Positions 45,462 to 56,962 of a stretch of DNA of 64,000 nt are shown here, piece after piece. Position 1 is the stretch's first letter. Each line of letters begins with the position of its first letter. The DNA is taken from assembly GCF_943734655.1 (NCBI RefSeq), contig NC_071355.1, positions 73,369,449 through 73,433,448 of the forward strand. Direction: 5' to 3'. The position numbers and the translations under genes are program-made. Below the pieces are notes generated by a model. It made no database searches and was not told the origin of the DNA. It worked only from the letters and a program-made list of their open reading frames with translations. The stretch is from Sabethes cyaneus (Eukaryota > Arthropoda > Insecta > Diptera > Culicidae).

Positions 45462-48400
45462 AAGATATTCAGTCGAAAGCTACAATAAGAGTTTTGTATT
45501 TAATTAACTGAATTAGAAATAAAAAAAAATTAAAACAAATATTTGAATTTAAAAATGTATTTGTAATGAAGAAAACACATTATTTTCTGTTGGAACTACC
45601 AACCAATATTTTATTGTTTTACTAGTTGAGCCCATGCTTCGCCTTGCGTCTAACTATGAAGGTCCAGATACAAAAATACAATACGGATTTTAAAATGTTG
45701 CGAAAATTTAACAGAATAACCATGGAAAAACTGTCAAGAAATTTCGGTGGAAAAACACTCTTTGTTGTGATAACCCAAACCCAATTATAGCCTAGATAAC
45801 CGGGACCAAAATGCACAAATGTCCTGTCTGGGGTATAGTTTTAGTTACAACCAGGCTCTTATATAGTAGACTAATGGCGCTGATTGTGCCGATAGTGAAA
45901 CGTATGACAATTTTCATAGATTCTCATGAAGCGAAAATTGAATTTTCATATGCCGACTTTTATGGCCTGATATACTGGTATAATAAATATCGATTATTTC
46001 GAATGGGCTGCACAATTTTATCAGAACGTTGCTGCAACGTAGGGAGCAACAGCTTGCAGTAGATTCAGCAGCACCCGTTATATCCAGCGAATCCAGCGAA
46101 ATGAAGGACGACAACGAACGCTGCTGCATTGCATTGAAGCGAGAATTAGCGCATCGTTCAAACGGCGGACGTGCCTCGTTGGATTAGAATTGCGATGATT
46201 ATTGCGGAACGTTTCCGGGGCAGGGATTCCGACGCGCCAAGTGAATAATAACCAGCTTCGTTGGTGCCGGCTTCGAACGGTAGAGTGGGTCATATTTTGC
46301 GCTGACTGCTTTGCGACTGATTCAAGAGATGATTTTTGGAATTCTGTATTTGCTTCTCTATTGAAATATAGATATAAGCAAAGAGAATTACATTTAATTT
46401 TTCGTAACAACCAACATGCTGTCAATTTTGTGTTTCCTAGAACAAAATTGCGTTCCATGGCATTGTGTAATTTAAAAAATTGGCCCAATCTACAAGACAA
46501 TATCGTCGGCAACAATTATCATGCCTCGGTATCTCTATAACTGTTCGTCTATCGATAAACACTGATACGGTACTGGAAAACTTTTAGCTGTCATAATGTA
46601 TTGCCTTAATTTACGATACGAGGAAGCCATTAATAGGTGTAATTATTTTGAGTTCTAAATATTTGATGTGTTATGTGAAAAAATCTCAGCTGGTCAGAAA
46701 AAAATAAAAAGGTTGAATCTTTTTGATAGTTCCACTAGCTGACTGGCTGTGATACAGTTAGTAGGGGTTGTCTACATAACTGGCTGCAGACAAACTGATA
46801 AACCATAATTATACTGTTCACGATTCCCTTCTAAATACGAATTTGCTTATTGATGTGCTTTATTGTCCGGACGTTTAACTGGTTAAGATTGGGCAACCAC
46901 TACGACTTTTGAACTGGATATCAATGTTTGCAGTTTAGGGCCCCAACTTTGGAAGTTGAAAGCTGATAACCTCATTTGTTTTTATCATCTCCTCTGATCC
47001 TTATATTTTCTCTCAATGCGTCTGCCAAGAAGGTCGTGCTTGGTACCCTGAGTATGCCAGTTATTTTAGCCAGGACCATAAAATTTAATGATATTTTCAA
47101 TCGTTTATCAACCAATTTATATTGTATACTGAAATCCCCACATGGGATTTGTTGGTGCAGCTTTAATTTAGAAAGCAATGAGATTTATATCCTTTTGTCT
47201 AATCCCTTTTGTGGCGTATATCACGCAAAGCTTGTTAATGTGTTTTTCTCTTACCCTAGTCCTGAGCACAACCACTGCACGTACGAATGACCAAGGCAAG
47301 AATCAATACTATATAACATGTCCTTCTGCTATATGCTGGAGGTGGTTGCAGAAGAAAGTATTCGTTATAAATGAATCATTCAGCACAGTTTTGCGGGAGA
47401 CCGCGTTTCGGCCGGAAGAAAACATCGAAAAGCATTTCCAATGAAACGCTACAAAACTTATTAGATCTATCGTAATAAGTTCATATGACAACAGGCGGCA
47501 GATTGACCTGGGGAGGGGCACAAAGTTTGCAATCCTGATGGTGATGCATTTTTATTTAGTTCGGCACATAGTCCCATGCAGTCACGCTACGGGGTTTAAC
47601 ATTGTAGCTGTGGAAGGAACATGTTTCCGTCGAGCAAGAAGTTCTGCTGAATCAACAACCTCCTCCTACATGTATTACTATTTTTGGAAGAATCTATAAT
47701 TCGTAAAAATTACCATACCAGGGTTGGTTGGATAAACTTAGTTGCTATAATCACTACTTTGCAAAAACAGATCAAAAGAGAGACCTATGGATAACATGTT
47801 GCTATTGCCATACATTTTGGGTTCATTGAAGATAATTAGTTTTACAGTGACTACAGCTTACTGCTGGCGCTAGTGTATCATTGAATCGTTCATATACATT
47901 AGCACCAGAAGCAAGTGGTTGTCACTCAAATACTAGCTATGTCAACACGATAGAAGCGTTTCAGGTGTTTCAGGCCTCACATATTGGTAGTAGTGTAAAT
48001 AACGCACCATATGCTGGAATTAAAAACAAAATGCTGCTAATTGCTAGTGAATGAAAATTGATTTATATTTTCATATCAGAGGGGAATTTTTGTGTTCTTC
48101 CGTGATAAAAAAAAGTAGAATTGTTCTGTGATAGCATATTCACAGCTGTTTAGTTTCTAGAATAAGTAAACGTGATCATAATTGTGTGTTTTCCAAACCA
48201 TCATCAAGAGCGGATATGCGTAAGCGATTGCTGCTGGTTTTTTCAGCTTGGTTACGTGCTAATGGAAAAACAGTGGTTTTGATGTTTGTTGAATAAAATT
48301 TAGCAAATTACTTACATTTTTATGTAAATAGTTATAACACATTAAACCCTATGAGTGCTACATTCATTTCAGTATTGTTATATAGCGTCAAAGTTTTTAT

Positions 48401-48649
48401 TTGGGAAAGTGTAGCCAAAAAAGGTAATGTATGCCGAAATAAGTAGTGTGCTGGGAATGCCCTCCCGTACCTTACATCCCTTTCCGGACGGTACGTTTTT
48501 TGAAATGTTCCGGAAAATGGTTACTGCGAAACAACTGCTACACCTGGAATATTTTTATGGAACTATTTTTATAAGAAGTGTAACTAGCTATAATTTTTAG
48601 GTATAATTTATAGTAAAAGCTATCATCTACACAATTATTGGGGCTTAAA
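45462..48649. other. no gene recognised; possible MITE piece near 47.85 kb
   Basis: About 3.2 kb without delimited elements. At 47836-47930 a hairpin-like segment built on CTGGCGCTAG...TTAGCACCAG resembles the central palindrome of the MITE at 30424-30752. Frames of 112-145 codons on both strands around 46.1-46.5 kb overlap each other and are not assigned. Confidence 0.4.
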
Positions 48650-49816
48650 GGGATATTTTTACATTGTTAGCGTAAAACAGGCGGCATCTAGATGGTAGTA
48701 TAACGGAAAGTTTGTAGATAAATAGCGAAAACAAAAGAGGCCTTAGATTATTGCCCTGAGGGCGCCTACAACATTCGTAAACACTCCAGAACGAGAAGCT
48801 CCTATCTTAATGCAAAGCGATTGGTTTGTCAAACAGAATCTGAACCAGGCGATCAAGGATCTGTAGACTCTAGGTTCCTCTAGTTTGCTTAACAGAATTT
48901 TGTGATTCGCTCGATCAAATGCTATTATCAGAGTAGACAGCATCAACTTGTCCACCGTTGTCTATTGTATGAACGCAGAGTGCAAATTCGGTTAAATTTG
49001 TTTCAATAGGTCGCTTAGGATAGAGTCCATGCTGAGCTGAGCAGTTGAAATGCAATTCTTACATGAGCAGAGAAGCGCTTCTTTGATAATTATCTCAAAC
49101 ACTTTTGAACAGCAGCACAAGGAGGTAATGCCTCTGTAATTCCGAACGACTCTTTTGTCACCTTTCTTGTGAACTGAGCCCATAAATGAGGATTTTCACA
49201 GTTCAGGAAATTTGCTCCCTTGCAATGTTCCTGTTGAATAATTTCGGAAGTGGAGCAAGCAACACCTCCGAGTATAACTGCAGAATGGACGTTGAAAAGC
49301 CATCCATTCCCAACCAGCAGCATTTGAATTTGAAAGGCAGAGGTGGGCACCGCTAACCGAAATTTTAGCTTCGCTAACAGCTAATTCGCTAAATCAAAAC
49401 GTTAGCTTCGATAACCGCTAACCGCTAAATTTGTTAGCACTGTAGAATCAACATTACTTAAGCGAAAAGCGCTGACTTCGGCAATAAAAGATAATTTTTG
49501 TTTCAAAGGTAGTAATAAAATTTCAAGTTTTTAGTAAAAATACAATGAAATCAGAATAAAGGGAATTAGCAGGTAGAAAATTTGTAAAAACATATTTTGT
49601 TGATAATAATTGTCCTTGGTTGTTGTGAAAACTTTATTGCGTTGATGCTTGGCCCAACACTTATGAATTTCTTAAACTAGTGATGTCCGAGAAAATTGAA
49701 AAATCTCCCTTGATGTTTTCAGTGAATGTAGGAGGCCTTATTTTTTTTTTAAATTTTTAAATTTTTAATTTTTAAATTTTTTTTTTTTTTGAATTTTTTT
49801 AAATATCGATTTATTT

Positions 49817-50350
49817 GAGCCCGCGTACAAAAGTAGTCCTCTACGGACTTGAGACAGCAACTTTGTTTACGGAAGTGCACTTGCCGTATTTGAACGAAAG
49901 GTATTGCGAACTATTTTTGGCGGAGTACAAACGGATAGCGGAGAGTGGCATAGGCGTATGCACCATGAGTTGTAGTCACTATTTGGAAAGAGTTGGGAGA
50001 CTACTGTGGCCGGCCGCATCGCAAGGATACCGAACGATTGTGCAGTAAAATCTGTTCTCTACAAGAGCCCCACCGGCACCAGGAATAGAGGGGCCAAACG
50101 AGTTAGATGGCTTGACCAGGTTGAAGCCGACTTGCATGTGCCGAGACGCGTAACGATTTGGAAACGAGTAGCCCAGGACCCAGGGGTGACATTGCGATTT
50201 TCGTTTCGAGTGATTTTGGTTCGTTTCGACCACGTTAAACGAATGGGCGAAACGAACCAAAATCACTCGAAACGAGAATCGCAATGTCACCCCAGAAGTA
50301 CAATGGAGAGGAATTCTTGATACGGTAAGAGCCACCCCGGCTCTTGGCTG
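49817..50350 (+). mobile_element. RTE-type LINE 3' fragment nested in hAT-like element
   Basis: The + strand pieces are R-T-K-V-V-L-Y-G-L-E-T, a broken F-E-R-K-V-L-R region, A-G-R-I-A-R-I-P-N-D, and T-G-T-R-N-R-G-A-K-R-V-R-W-L-D-Q-V. The frame changes near 49990. After the palindromic insert it resumes with T-P-A-L-G-W just before a stop at about 50350. Confidence 0.75.
50183..50293. mobile_element. 111-bp palindromic MITE
   Basis: Arms of about 45 bp are almost perfectly inverted: GGGGTGACATTGCGATTTTC at the left and GAGAATCGCAATGTCACCCC at the right. The repeated inner word is CGTTTCGAGTGATTTTGGTT. The loop is about 20 bp. It interrupts the RTE-type tail and would form a strong cruciform or RNA hairpin. 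Confidence 0.85.
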
Positions 50351-51188
50351 GTAAAGTACGTACAAAAGTTTGGAATTTGGAACCCTTCAACCGAAGCCTG
50401 TGTGATATTTCTCACAAATTTTCCTTCTGCCAAAAAAAAGTTAGCGGTTTATTTAGCGGTACATAAATTTAGCGGAAGCTAACAAAAACGCTAACGGTTA
50501 TAAAAATTTGCGAAAACGCTAACCGCTAACCAAAATATTAGCTGAGCTAATTAGCTGTTAGCGGATTAGCGGAATTGTGCCCACCTCTGTTGAAAGGTTT
50601 AACTTTTGGAGAGCAGACATGACGATGTGTTCACTAATGTAAAATGGGCGGAACTCCAAAGCATCATCACTAGGACAATCGTTGATTGCTATAGCGTTTT
50701 GAGCAGGTGAGGCAGAGCTTTCGTTGAACGAATTCATAAAATGTTGGCAAAAACCCGCACTTTTTCAATTCAGAGCTAGCAACTGGTTCCCCAAGATGAA
50801 CTAACACTGGCAGACCCGCTTCTTTCTTCTTGTAATTTACAAAATACCGGAATCGTTTTGGATTCCTGCACAGAGATGTCTGCGTACGGAGAATATATCG
50901 TTGGTACAGAAATCTGTTGAGTTTATTGTGGTCGCTACTCACACGGTTGAACTCTTGTTTTGTAAGGTGAGAATGATTCCGGCATCTCTAGCCCTCATCC
51001 GTTTTAGTCTACGTAAATGATTGTTCGACCAACAAGACTTTGGCGGCGAATGGGTAAAAAGCAAAGCCTAGGTGCTACATTCCGTTATCGAAACTTGACT
51101 TTCTGTTTTCATACGACAAACTTTGCGGCTAGCTGTTAGAGTACAAGACAATTGCGGGACTAGTGGTACAATTTTATTGACTCTAACA

Positions 51189-52955
51189 TAAAGTGACCAG
51201 ATTTTTTTGGATGAATGCGGGACATATTGAATAGCTTATTTGCTAAATCTGTTGAGTAGTAAAGATGGGATCATTTAGAAATTGGGCACTTCATTTTGGC
51301 TACAGCGGCGTTGCCAGCGGCTGTGGATGCTTACCTTTGGTAGCGTTGTGTTATTTGTAAACAGTTCTGCTCGGTATATTTGCTTCGCAGTTTAACCACA
51401 GAGAACAGAATCCATTCAGTAACAAATTTTTCGGGAATTCTTGGATAAAATTTCAAATTAAAATCACCTAATATGCTAGCGACACCACCACTATAGTTTC
51501 CCAACTAAATGATTCATTTGATTTGCACACTGACAACCTTTGGCTCCATCGACACCATCACTGTAGCACAGACATAACACTCGTTTTCCATTCATCGTAC
51601 CGTTTAACCCGCATTTCAAATTTGGGCTTAGTTGGGAATGTCTCCGTTTTGGTCAAAGTGGCGCTTTTTGACGAAAGAAGGGGAATTCCCCATAAAAAAT
51701 ACTTGCTACTTCTAGGGATACCCATATTGCTATTTGATATTTGGGAATGTCGATCATAGATGGTGCTAGTGTTCAGGCTAAATGTGAGGTACGATAATTT
51801 TTGTTGATTTTTCTTCCAAAAGTTATGTCTGTTTGTCTGCGACTATAGTATCCCAACTAATTTGACATAAGTTTTATCCAAGTGGGGACCTTTCGCTTGG
51901 ATGTCTGTTCTCTGTGGTTTAAAGGTAACGTGGTTTCGAGATATTCATCATGCAGGAGGAGAAATGGTAGTAACTGTGTGCGGTTAGCTGCAGAATCCAT
52001 CAGCGTCGGCTCGGGAGCTGGCGGCACTGACGGATTGTTCTAAAAGAGCTGTGGTGTGAGTAATTGAGGGTTGCAAGGAAACTCTCAAGGCTGTCCATAA
52101 GGCGCAGGTCAGACATTGGAGTTGAACTCTTGATCGTCAACTGCGGTTGACGGTCATTTGGAAAGTCAAGGCTGATCTCAGCATAACGGATTGTGCTTTG
52201 GCGACAAAAACTGAATACTGACCGCTGTACGGCGAATCCGTCTCGGAATGGCTACAAATGTTACCGAGGAAGTGGGGAGCCCAACAGAAGCCTCAAACAA
52301 TAAACAAAGGCTAGAATCTGGTCTCGTAGGATGGGGCCGGGTGGTGACGAAACGCAATGCATGTGTTCATGCTCAGGTTCGCGGTAGGGTTTGTGGTAGA
52401 TTCGAGATTGGTTTTGGGGATGGGTTCATGATAAAAGGTCATGACTTGGCAAGGGATCTGTTTCACTGGCATTCGTGTGAAAACCAGTATTTTGTGACGG
52501 ACAAGAATTCGAAGATACACAGGGTTAGGTGCCTCACCATGACAGCCTACCACAGTTTTAGCTTGCAGCTACAATGGACCATGGACTTCTGTTCATCTCA
52601 AAAGAGCTGAGTGCACCAAATTATTCCCGGGTTCTTCCAGTATTCAAATATTGGGGGTTAAAGAAGCGAAAGCTGAAGATGAAGAGAACAGTCACCAGCG
52701 ACATTGGTCAGATGAGGAGTTCGAAGTGCCGGCTGGCCGTGGCCGTGACTGGGAAGGGTGTGCACCGGCTAACGACCGGTGTCAGCAGTAGGTTTGTTCA
52801 TGAAATGTAACATAATTTCCTATGTTGCATTCTTGGAAACTGTTGCGATTAAAAAATTAATCAATGCGGGACATTTTGCGGGACGCTTAGTAATCCGGGA
52901 CAAGCCATCCAATTCCGGGACTGTCCCGCATAATCCGGGACGTCTGGTCAGCCTA
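51189..52955. mobile_element. hAT-like element inside the SINE
   Basis: A perfect 8-bp TSD CTCTAACA lies at 51181-51188 and 52956-52963. The ends are TAAAGTGACCAGATTTTT and, in reverse, TAGGCTGACCAGACGTCC. GCGGGACA and CCGGGACA-type words recur near both ends. The 5' part contains the MITE 51396-51917. The core (51950-52800) is unusually GC-rich for this window and has a 120-codon + frame (52248-52610) that I cannot identify. It shows no recognisable hAT transposase motif. Confidence 0.87.
51396..51917. mobile_element. MITE with CCACAGAGAACAGA ends, copy 2
   Basis: The inverted ends CCACAGAGAACAGAATCCAT and ...GGATGTCTGTTCTCTGTGG are flanked by TTTAA (51391-51395 and 51918-51922). The terminal ~75 bp on each side match copy 1 (30424-30752) in opposite orientation. 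The middle is longer and different, holding a 78-codon frame without recognisable features. Confidence 0.85.
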
Positions 52956-54165
52956 CTCTAACAGTCTCCCCTAGCCCAGGTTCGAACATACGACGACTGG
53001 CTTATTAGACCAGCATCATACCTCGAGGCTAACTGAGAGGCTGAAGGACGTCAAGTAGCAGTGTTTAGTGGCTGCCAGTCAACGCGAGAAGTAGCGGATC
53101 TGATCCCCTCATAATCAACTCATCGAAACTCCGGTCCATCATGTCCGAAGGTTGGGAGATTCCACAGAGCATCCAAATCAGGATGGTCTACGTCGAGTGG
53201 CACAAATCTTCCACATGATTGTGAGGAACGTGCTGCTCGAGCCAAACATGCTGATGCGTCGAGAGTAATCAAAGACTCAATGACTTCCGAACGGTGCAGA
53301 CGGGTATAGGGACTTCGTTGGAGAAGACCAAATCAAGAAATCGAGCATTTCTGTTAGCTATGCCATTGACTTGCATCAACCCATGTCGAGCTAAACCATG
53401 TCTTACACCACCGAAGCAGAGATTAATCATAGCTGGAAACAAAAGCACCGATAGAGTCCACATGTTCATGAATGCTGCTAATATCGTTAATAAGCTCCGG
53501 GGGTAAGTAGCTCACACCCACACTCACAACTCATCGAAGCGTAGCGATTCTAAACCCTGGCTGCTCTACAATATCGGAAACAGACGTTGGATCGATATAG
53601 CTGTTCCAGCGAGTTCAACCAGCAATCAGAACACCCCCGCCACGGTTTTTATTCTGTTCTAGAGTCACGATCGATGCGATTGACAGCAAAGTCATTGCAG
53701 AACAGTTGCGCGCTATATAAACATTCATCAAGCCATGTTTTGGTCAACATAATAACCAAGTAATTGCAATCTCTTGCAGCCAGATGGAATAAATCTGCCT
53801 TTGTCCGTCATCCTCGCACATTTTGGTAGTAAAATAGCATGGGGTGGTTATCTGCCACATTGATAGTTGCAACTTGCAACAGCTCCATTGTTCAACTCTG
53901 AAGTTGAAGCTCCCGGTGGATAGAAAGACTTCAGGAAGCGAAGATGAGCTATCACGGTGGTACTTTCCTGAGCAGGCAAGTTGGAAACGCTCATCACCGG
54001 TACCGAGCACAGGAGCGGAACAGCTCTGTTGACAGGAACTAATTGTAGAATCGACGAAACAACGTTGATTAACCGTGCCGGGCGGGCTGAGAGTTTTCAT
54101 TATACTTTCTGGTGTGCATTCCGTTGATGGAGAAATAGCATCGGGAGGCAAATTATCTTCCATTG

Positions 54166-56203
54166 GCGAGAGAATTATCGTTATGCTGAAAGCGCGAGAC
54201 GCATCAGCGGTGCATAGGTAAGAACAAGATTTATACTTGCCATGAGTTGGGTTCCGGAAGCTCTGTTTCCCACAATGACACGCAGGACCGGTACGATTAT
54301 TTTTTCGGAATCTGGTTGAATATCCTACAACAGCGGTGGCGGTAAAGCAAGTTGTTGTTTAATTCCTGGTACTAATTCAAACGGCTGAAACTGGGCTGGA
54401 CTGAACGCTTGTTAGGTATCAGCATAGGATAAAAAAGAATAAGGTTTGCACTTGCCATGAGATGGATTACGAAAGTCCTATGCCCTACAGCCACACGCAG
54501 GACCGGGACAACCGTTTTACCGAAGACCCCATAACAAGAAGACTGGCAACTCTGCCAATATTTGGGAGACACTGATGGTAGCTCGCTCTGCCGGCCAAGG
54601 TAGTCTCTAGATGCATCTGTGTGAGTGAGTGCTAATATTCATACCGCCATGCCAACACACACCAATTCGGAATTTGGGTGAGTTTACTAACATGTGTTTG
54701 TGATTACTTCTGTGATTACGTTATTGTCAGTTATCGTCTGTGATTAAGACTAGTTTTTACCCTGTAAACTGTTTGTTAAAATCGTTATTATCAATCATTA
54801 CAAGAGTAAACGTACTGATCTAGTTGGCAATCAATAAGTTGAGCAATTTGCGCTTGATTTACCGTTGTTTTAACCGAATTTCATACGCCCGCTTTGTTAC
54901 CAGTTGGATTCTATCGTTTCGATACGTTATCTTTCTTTTGTGCACTCTTTGGTTTGCCTCTAAACTCGATCGAGTGAGACTGTTTGCACACTGCTTATCC
55001 GTCGAGCCACGCAGTAAGTCATGGAGAAAAAACCCGAATTAATCCACCTAGCGGCGTGACCTGGCCTTTCTACTAGATCATTTTTTTTTTTTAGTTTCTG
55101 AATATGTATTTATAATTCAGTTAGCCATATTTTAATCTTCAATTAACTGCGAGCAACTATTTTATTTTCCTTATTAGACTCCAGAATGAATATATGAAGT
55201 AAATCAATAATTCAAAAACCAAAGTGCCACAAACATTTCCGATTACAGGTAACAGTGACAGAAGAAAATTACGATTCAAATGTTTTAGAGCAATTCCTGC
55301 TTAAAAGCGCTGGAAAAAGAGCCATTTTTGTTTCGACTATTTTTAATTGAAAAGAAATTTAGCTGAGGTGTTGGATGCCACGTAAGGATTCATTTTCTAT
55401 GAAACTTAGTTTTTGTTCATCAAGCGTAACTGTTCAAAAGGGCTTATTTAGAAATGAGGTCAATATTTAATATATAGCCTAAATTATGCTCTAAAATCTG
55501 GTGAAGTGTTATCGAGACGGATACTCCTTCAAATTTGAAACAAATCTTTAAAATTTGATAAAGTTTTCGAAAATACCCTAATTTTACTTTCTTTTAATAA
55601 AACTCAAACAAAATCAAATTCTACGTATGATTTTGAACAAAATATGTCACATAAACTTTTTTTTTAGGCCTAGCAGTTCTCAAGTTATTGTTAATTCAAG
55701 TTAATGTTTAAATCTAAAAATTATGTCCTAGGGTAATTCTACGCGAGGTATCCAAGAACCGTGTAATCGACTTTTACGGATTTAAAGCAAATTTTGTAAC
55801 ACTATTCGTCTTAGGTCACAAAAACAAAAACCCAAAATTGGCCCCCACGGTTGTTTGGAGCACATCCTTTTCACTGAAAAGAAATTTTTGTTAAACCCTT
55901 TTAATTATTTTGCTTATAGGTATCTCCGAAAATATTTGGTTTAGGAAAAAATCATCTTCACATTTCCAAAGGAAATTGACCAATAAATCCTAAAAAATAT
56001 TATTTTTTAAAAGCAGTGCTACCAAATACTTTTTAATTCGATTTGAAATTTCTTTTCGGTAGCTCTTCACTAGATTTTAGAGTATAATTTAGGCTATCTT
56101 CAAAAAAATATGAGACAAATCTGAGGGAACATGTTTTGAGATAATTCTCATTTTATGATTTTTATCATGGTATTTCATGAAATTTTGAAGTTTTCTCTTT
56201 CAG
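54166..56203. other. no gene recognised; possible 5' end of the LINE and a short duplication
   Basis: Immediately upstream of the minus-strand LINE, two diverged direct copies occur. One has CTTGCCATGAGTTGG (about 54236) and GACACGCAGGACCGG. The other has CTTGCCATGAGATGG (about 54452) and CACACGCAGGACCGG. They may belong to the LINE's ORF1/5' region. The rest (54.6-56.2 kb) is AT-rich and featureless. Confidence 0.4.
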
Positions 56204-56206
56204 TTA

Positions 56207-56678
56207 GGCCATTACAAATATTTTATAAAATTTTTGTCCTTCCGCTGTTGGGCCACTGAAGAGGGAGGGGGGCGAAAAAAAACAGAGATTTTTTTAATCG
56301 AGCAAAAAAAATTGATTTAAGGCATTTTGACTTAAAGTTTAAACGTGAAAACCAAATCTATTCTTGCTTTTAATATATACGTTATTATTTTCCATGCGAA
56401 AATCTACGAAAAAAGACAAAAACGAAAGAAAAATTTTTCGGCCGATTTTCGGAAATTCCGTTGTTTGAATTTTCATTTCTGTTTCGTGCTAGAGGCATCA
56501 ACTCAACTCGTACACTCATTTTTCGAGTTTTTCAGGCTGTAGAACCCACAGACAATTGATTTTATGAAAAAAAATTAACTCATATCCTACAAATTATTTT
56601 TTGCTCCTCGATTTTTCAAGCCAATTTCCAAGGGGGGGGGGGGGGTGACAAAAACTTTTGAAATTATTTGCAATGGTC
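56207..56678 (+). mobile_element. PIF/Harbinger-like MITE, copy C
   Basis: This is the longest copy of the family. TTA stands at 56204-56206 and 56679-56681. The ends are GGCCATTACAAATATTTTAT and ...AATTATTTGCAATGGTC. It contains the CCAAATCTATTCTTGCTTTT block shared with copies A and B, the CTCGTACACTCATTTTTC block shared with A, and a G-run at 56632-56645. Confidence 0.87.
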
Positions 56679-56962
56679 TTATTGAAAATACACTTAATTT
56701 TCGACAACTTTTTCTTTGATGTCATTTTGAACAAATAAATAGGTTTTGGGATATGAATTTTTAAAAACATAATAACCTCGTTTCTAAATACGCCCGAAAC
56801 GAAAAAAAAAATTCATAGAAAATGAATCCTTGCGTGGTATCCAACATATCAGCAAAATTTCATTTCAATCAAAAATAGTCGAATCAAACCGTTTTAGTTG
56901 AGCTGGAAGTGCTCTTCATCACTTTTCCTGTATATCAATGCAAATTACGCAACTGCAAATTG

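Larger units (their letters stand above)
49338..50589. mobile_element. hAT-like element in the LINE, carrying two inserts
   Basis: A perfect 8-bp TSD TTGAAAGG lies at 49330-49337 and 50590-50597. The ends are CAGAGGTGGGCACCGCTAAC and ...GTGCCCACCTCTG. Subterminal regions are full of GCTAACCGCTAA-type words. Inside are an RTE-type tail (49817-50350) and, within that, a palindrome (50183-50293). A T/A homopolymer-rich stretch lies at 49740-49800. No transposase is seen. Confidence 0.88.
51056..53038 (-). mobile_element. tRNA-derived SINE split by a hAT-like element
   Basis: The 3' body lies at 51056-51188 (CCTAGGTGCTACATTCCGTT, then CTGTTAGAGTACAAGACAAT). The tRNA-like 5' part lies at 52956-53038, with a GTTCGAA B box (52979-52985) and a CCTCGAGG A-box core (53021-53028). 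The halves rejoin exactly at the hAT TSD CTCTAACA. The SINE itself sits in the minus-strand LINE. Its own TSD is not evident, and LINE sequence may have been lost there. Confidence 0.85.
48650..54165 (-). mobile_element. CR1/jockey-type LINE, decayed and multiply interrupted
   Basis: One minus-strand copy can be followed in order through its insertions. The endonuclease start reads Y-Y-Q-N-V-R-G (about 53830) and K-T-W-L-D-E, and the endonuclease end has F-L-D-L-V-F-S-N-E-V (53330-53360). Next come the N-H-L-R-R-L-K and R-N-P-K-R-F-R-Y-F-V-N linker (50670-51040), then K-K-G-D-K-R-V-V-R-N-Y-R-G-I-T-S-L (about 49120-49180). The palm follows with A-F-D-R-A-N-H-K-I-L-L, and the catalytic motif is changed to F-Y-A-N-N (near 48690). 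The copy breaks off around 48650. Multiple stops and frameshifts are present. Inserted are 49338-50589 and the split SINE 51056-53038. Part of the endonuclease-RT linker appears missing at the SINE. Confidence 0.85.

Noticed and set aside
46078..46540. 145-codon minus and 112-codon plus frames overlapping each other
   Set aside because: Both strands are open over the same bases, with no motif to favour either.
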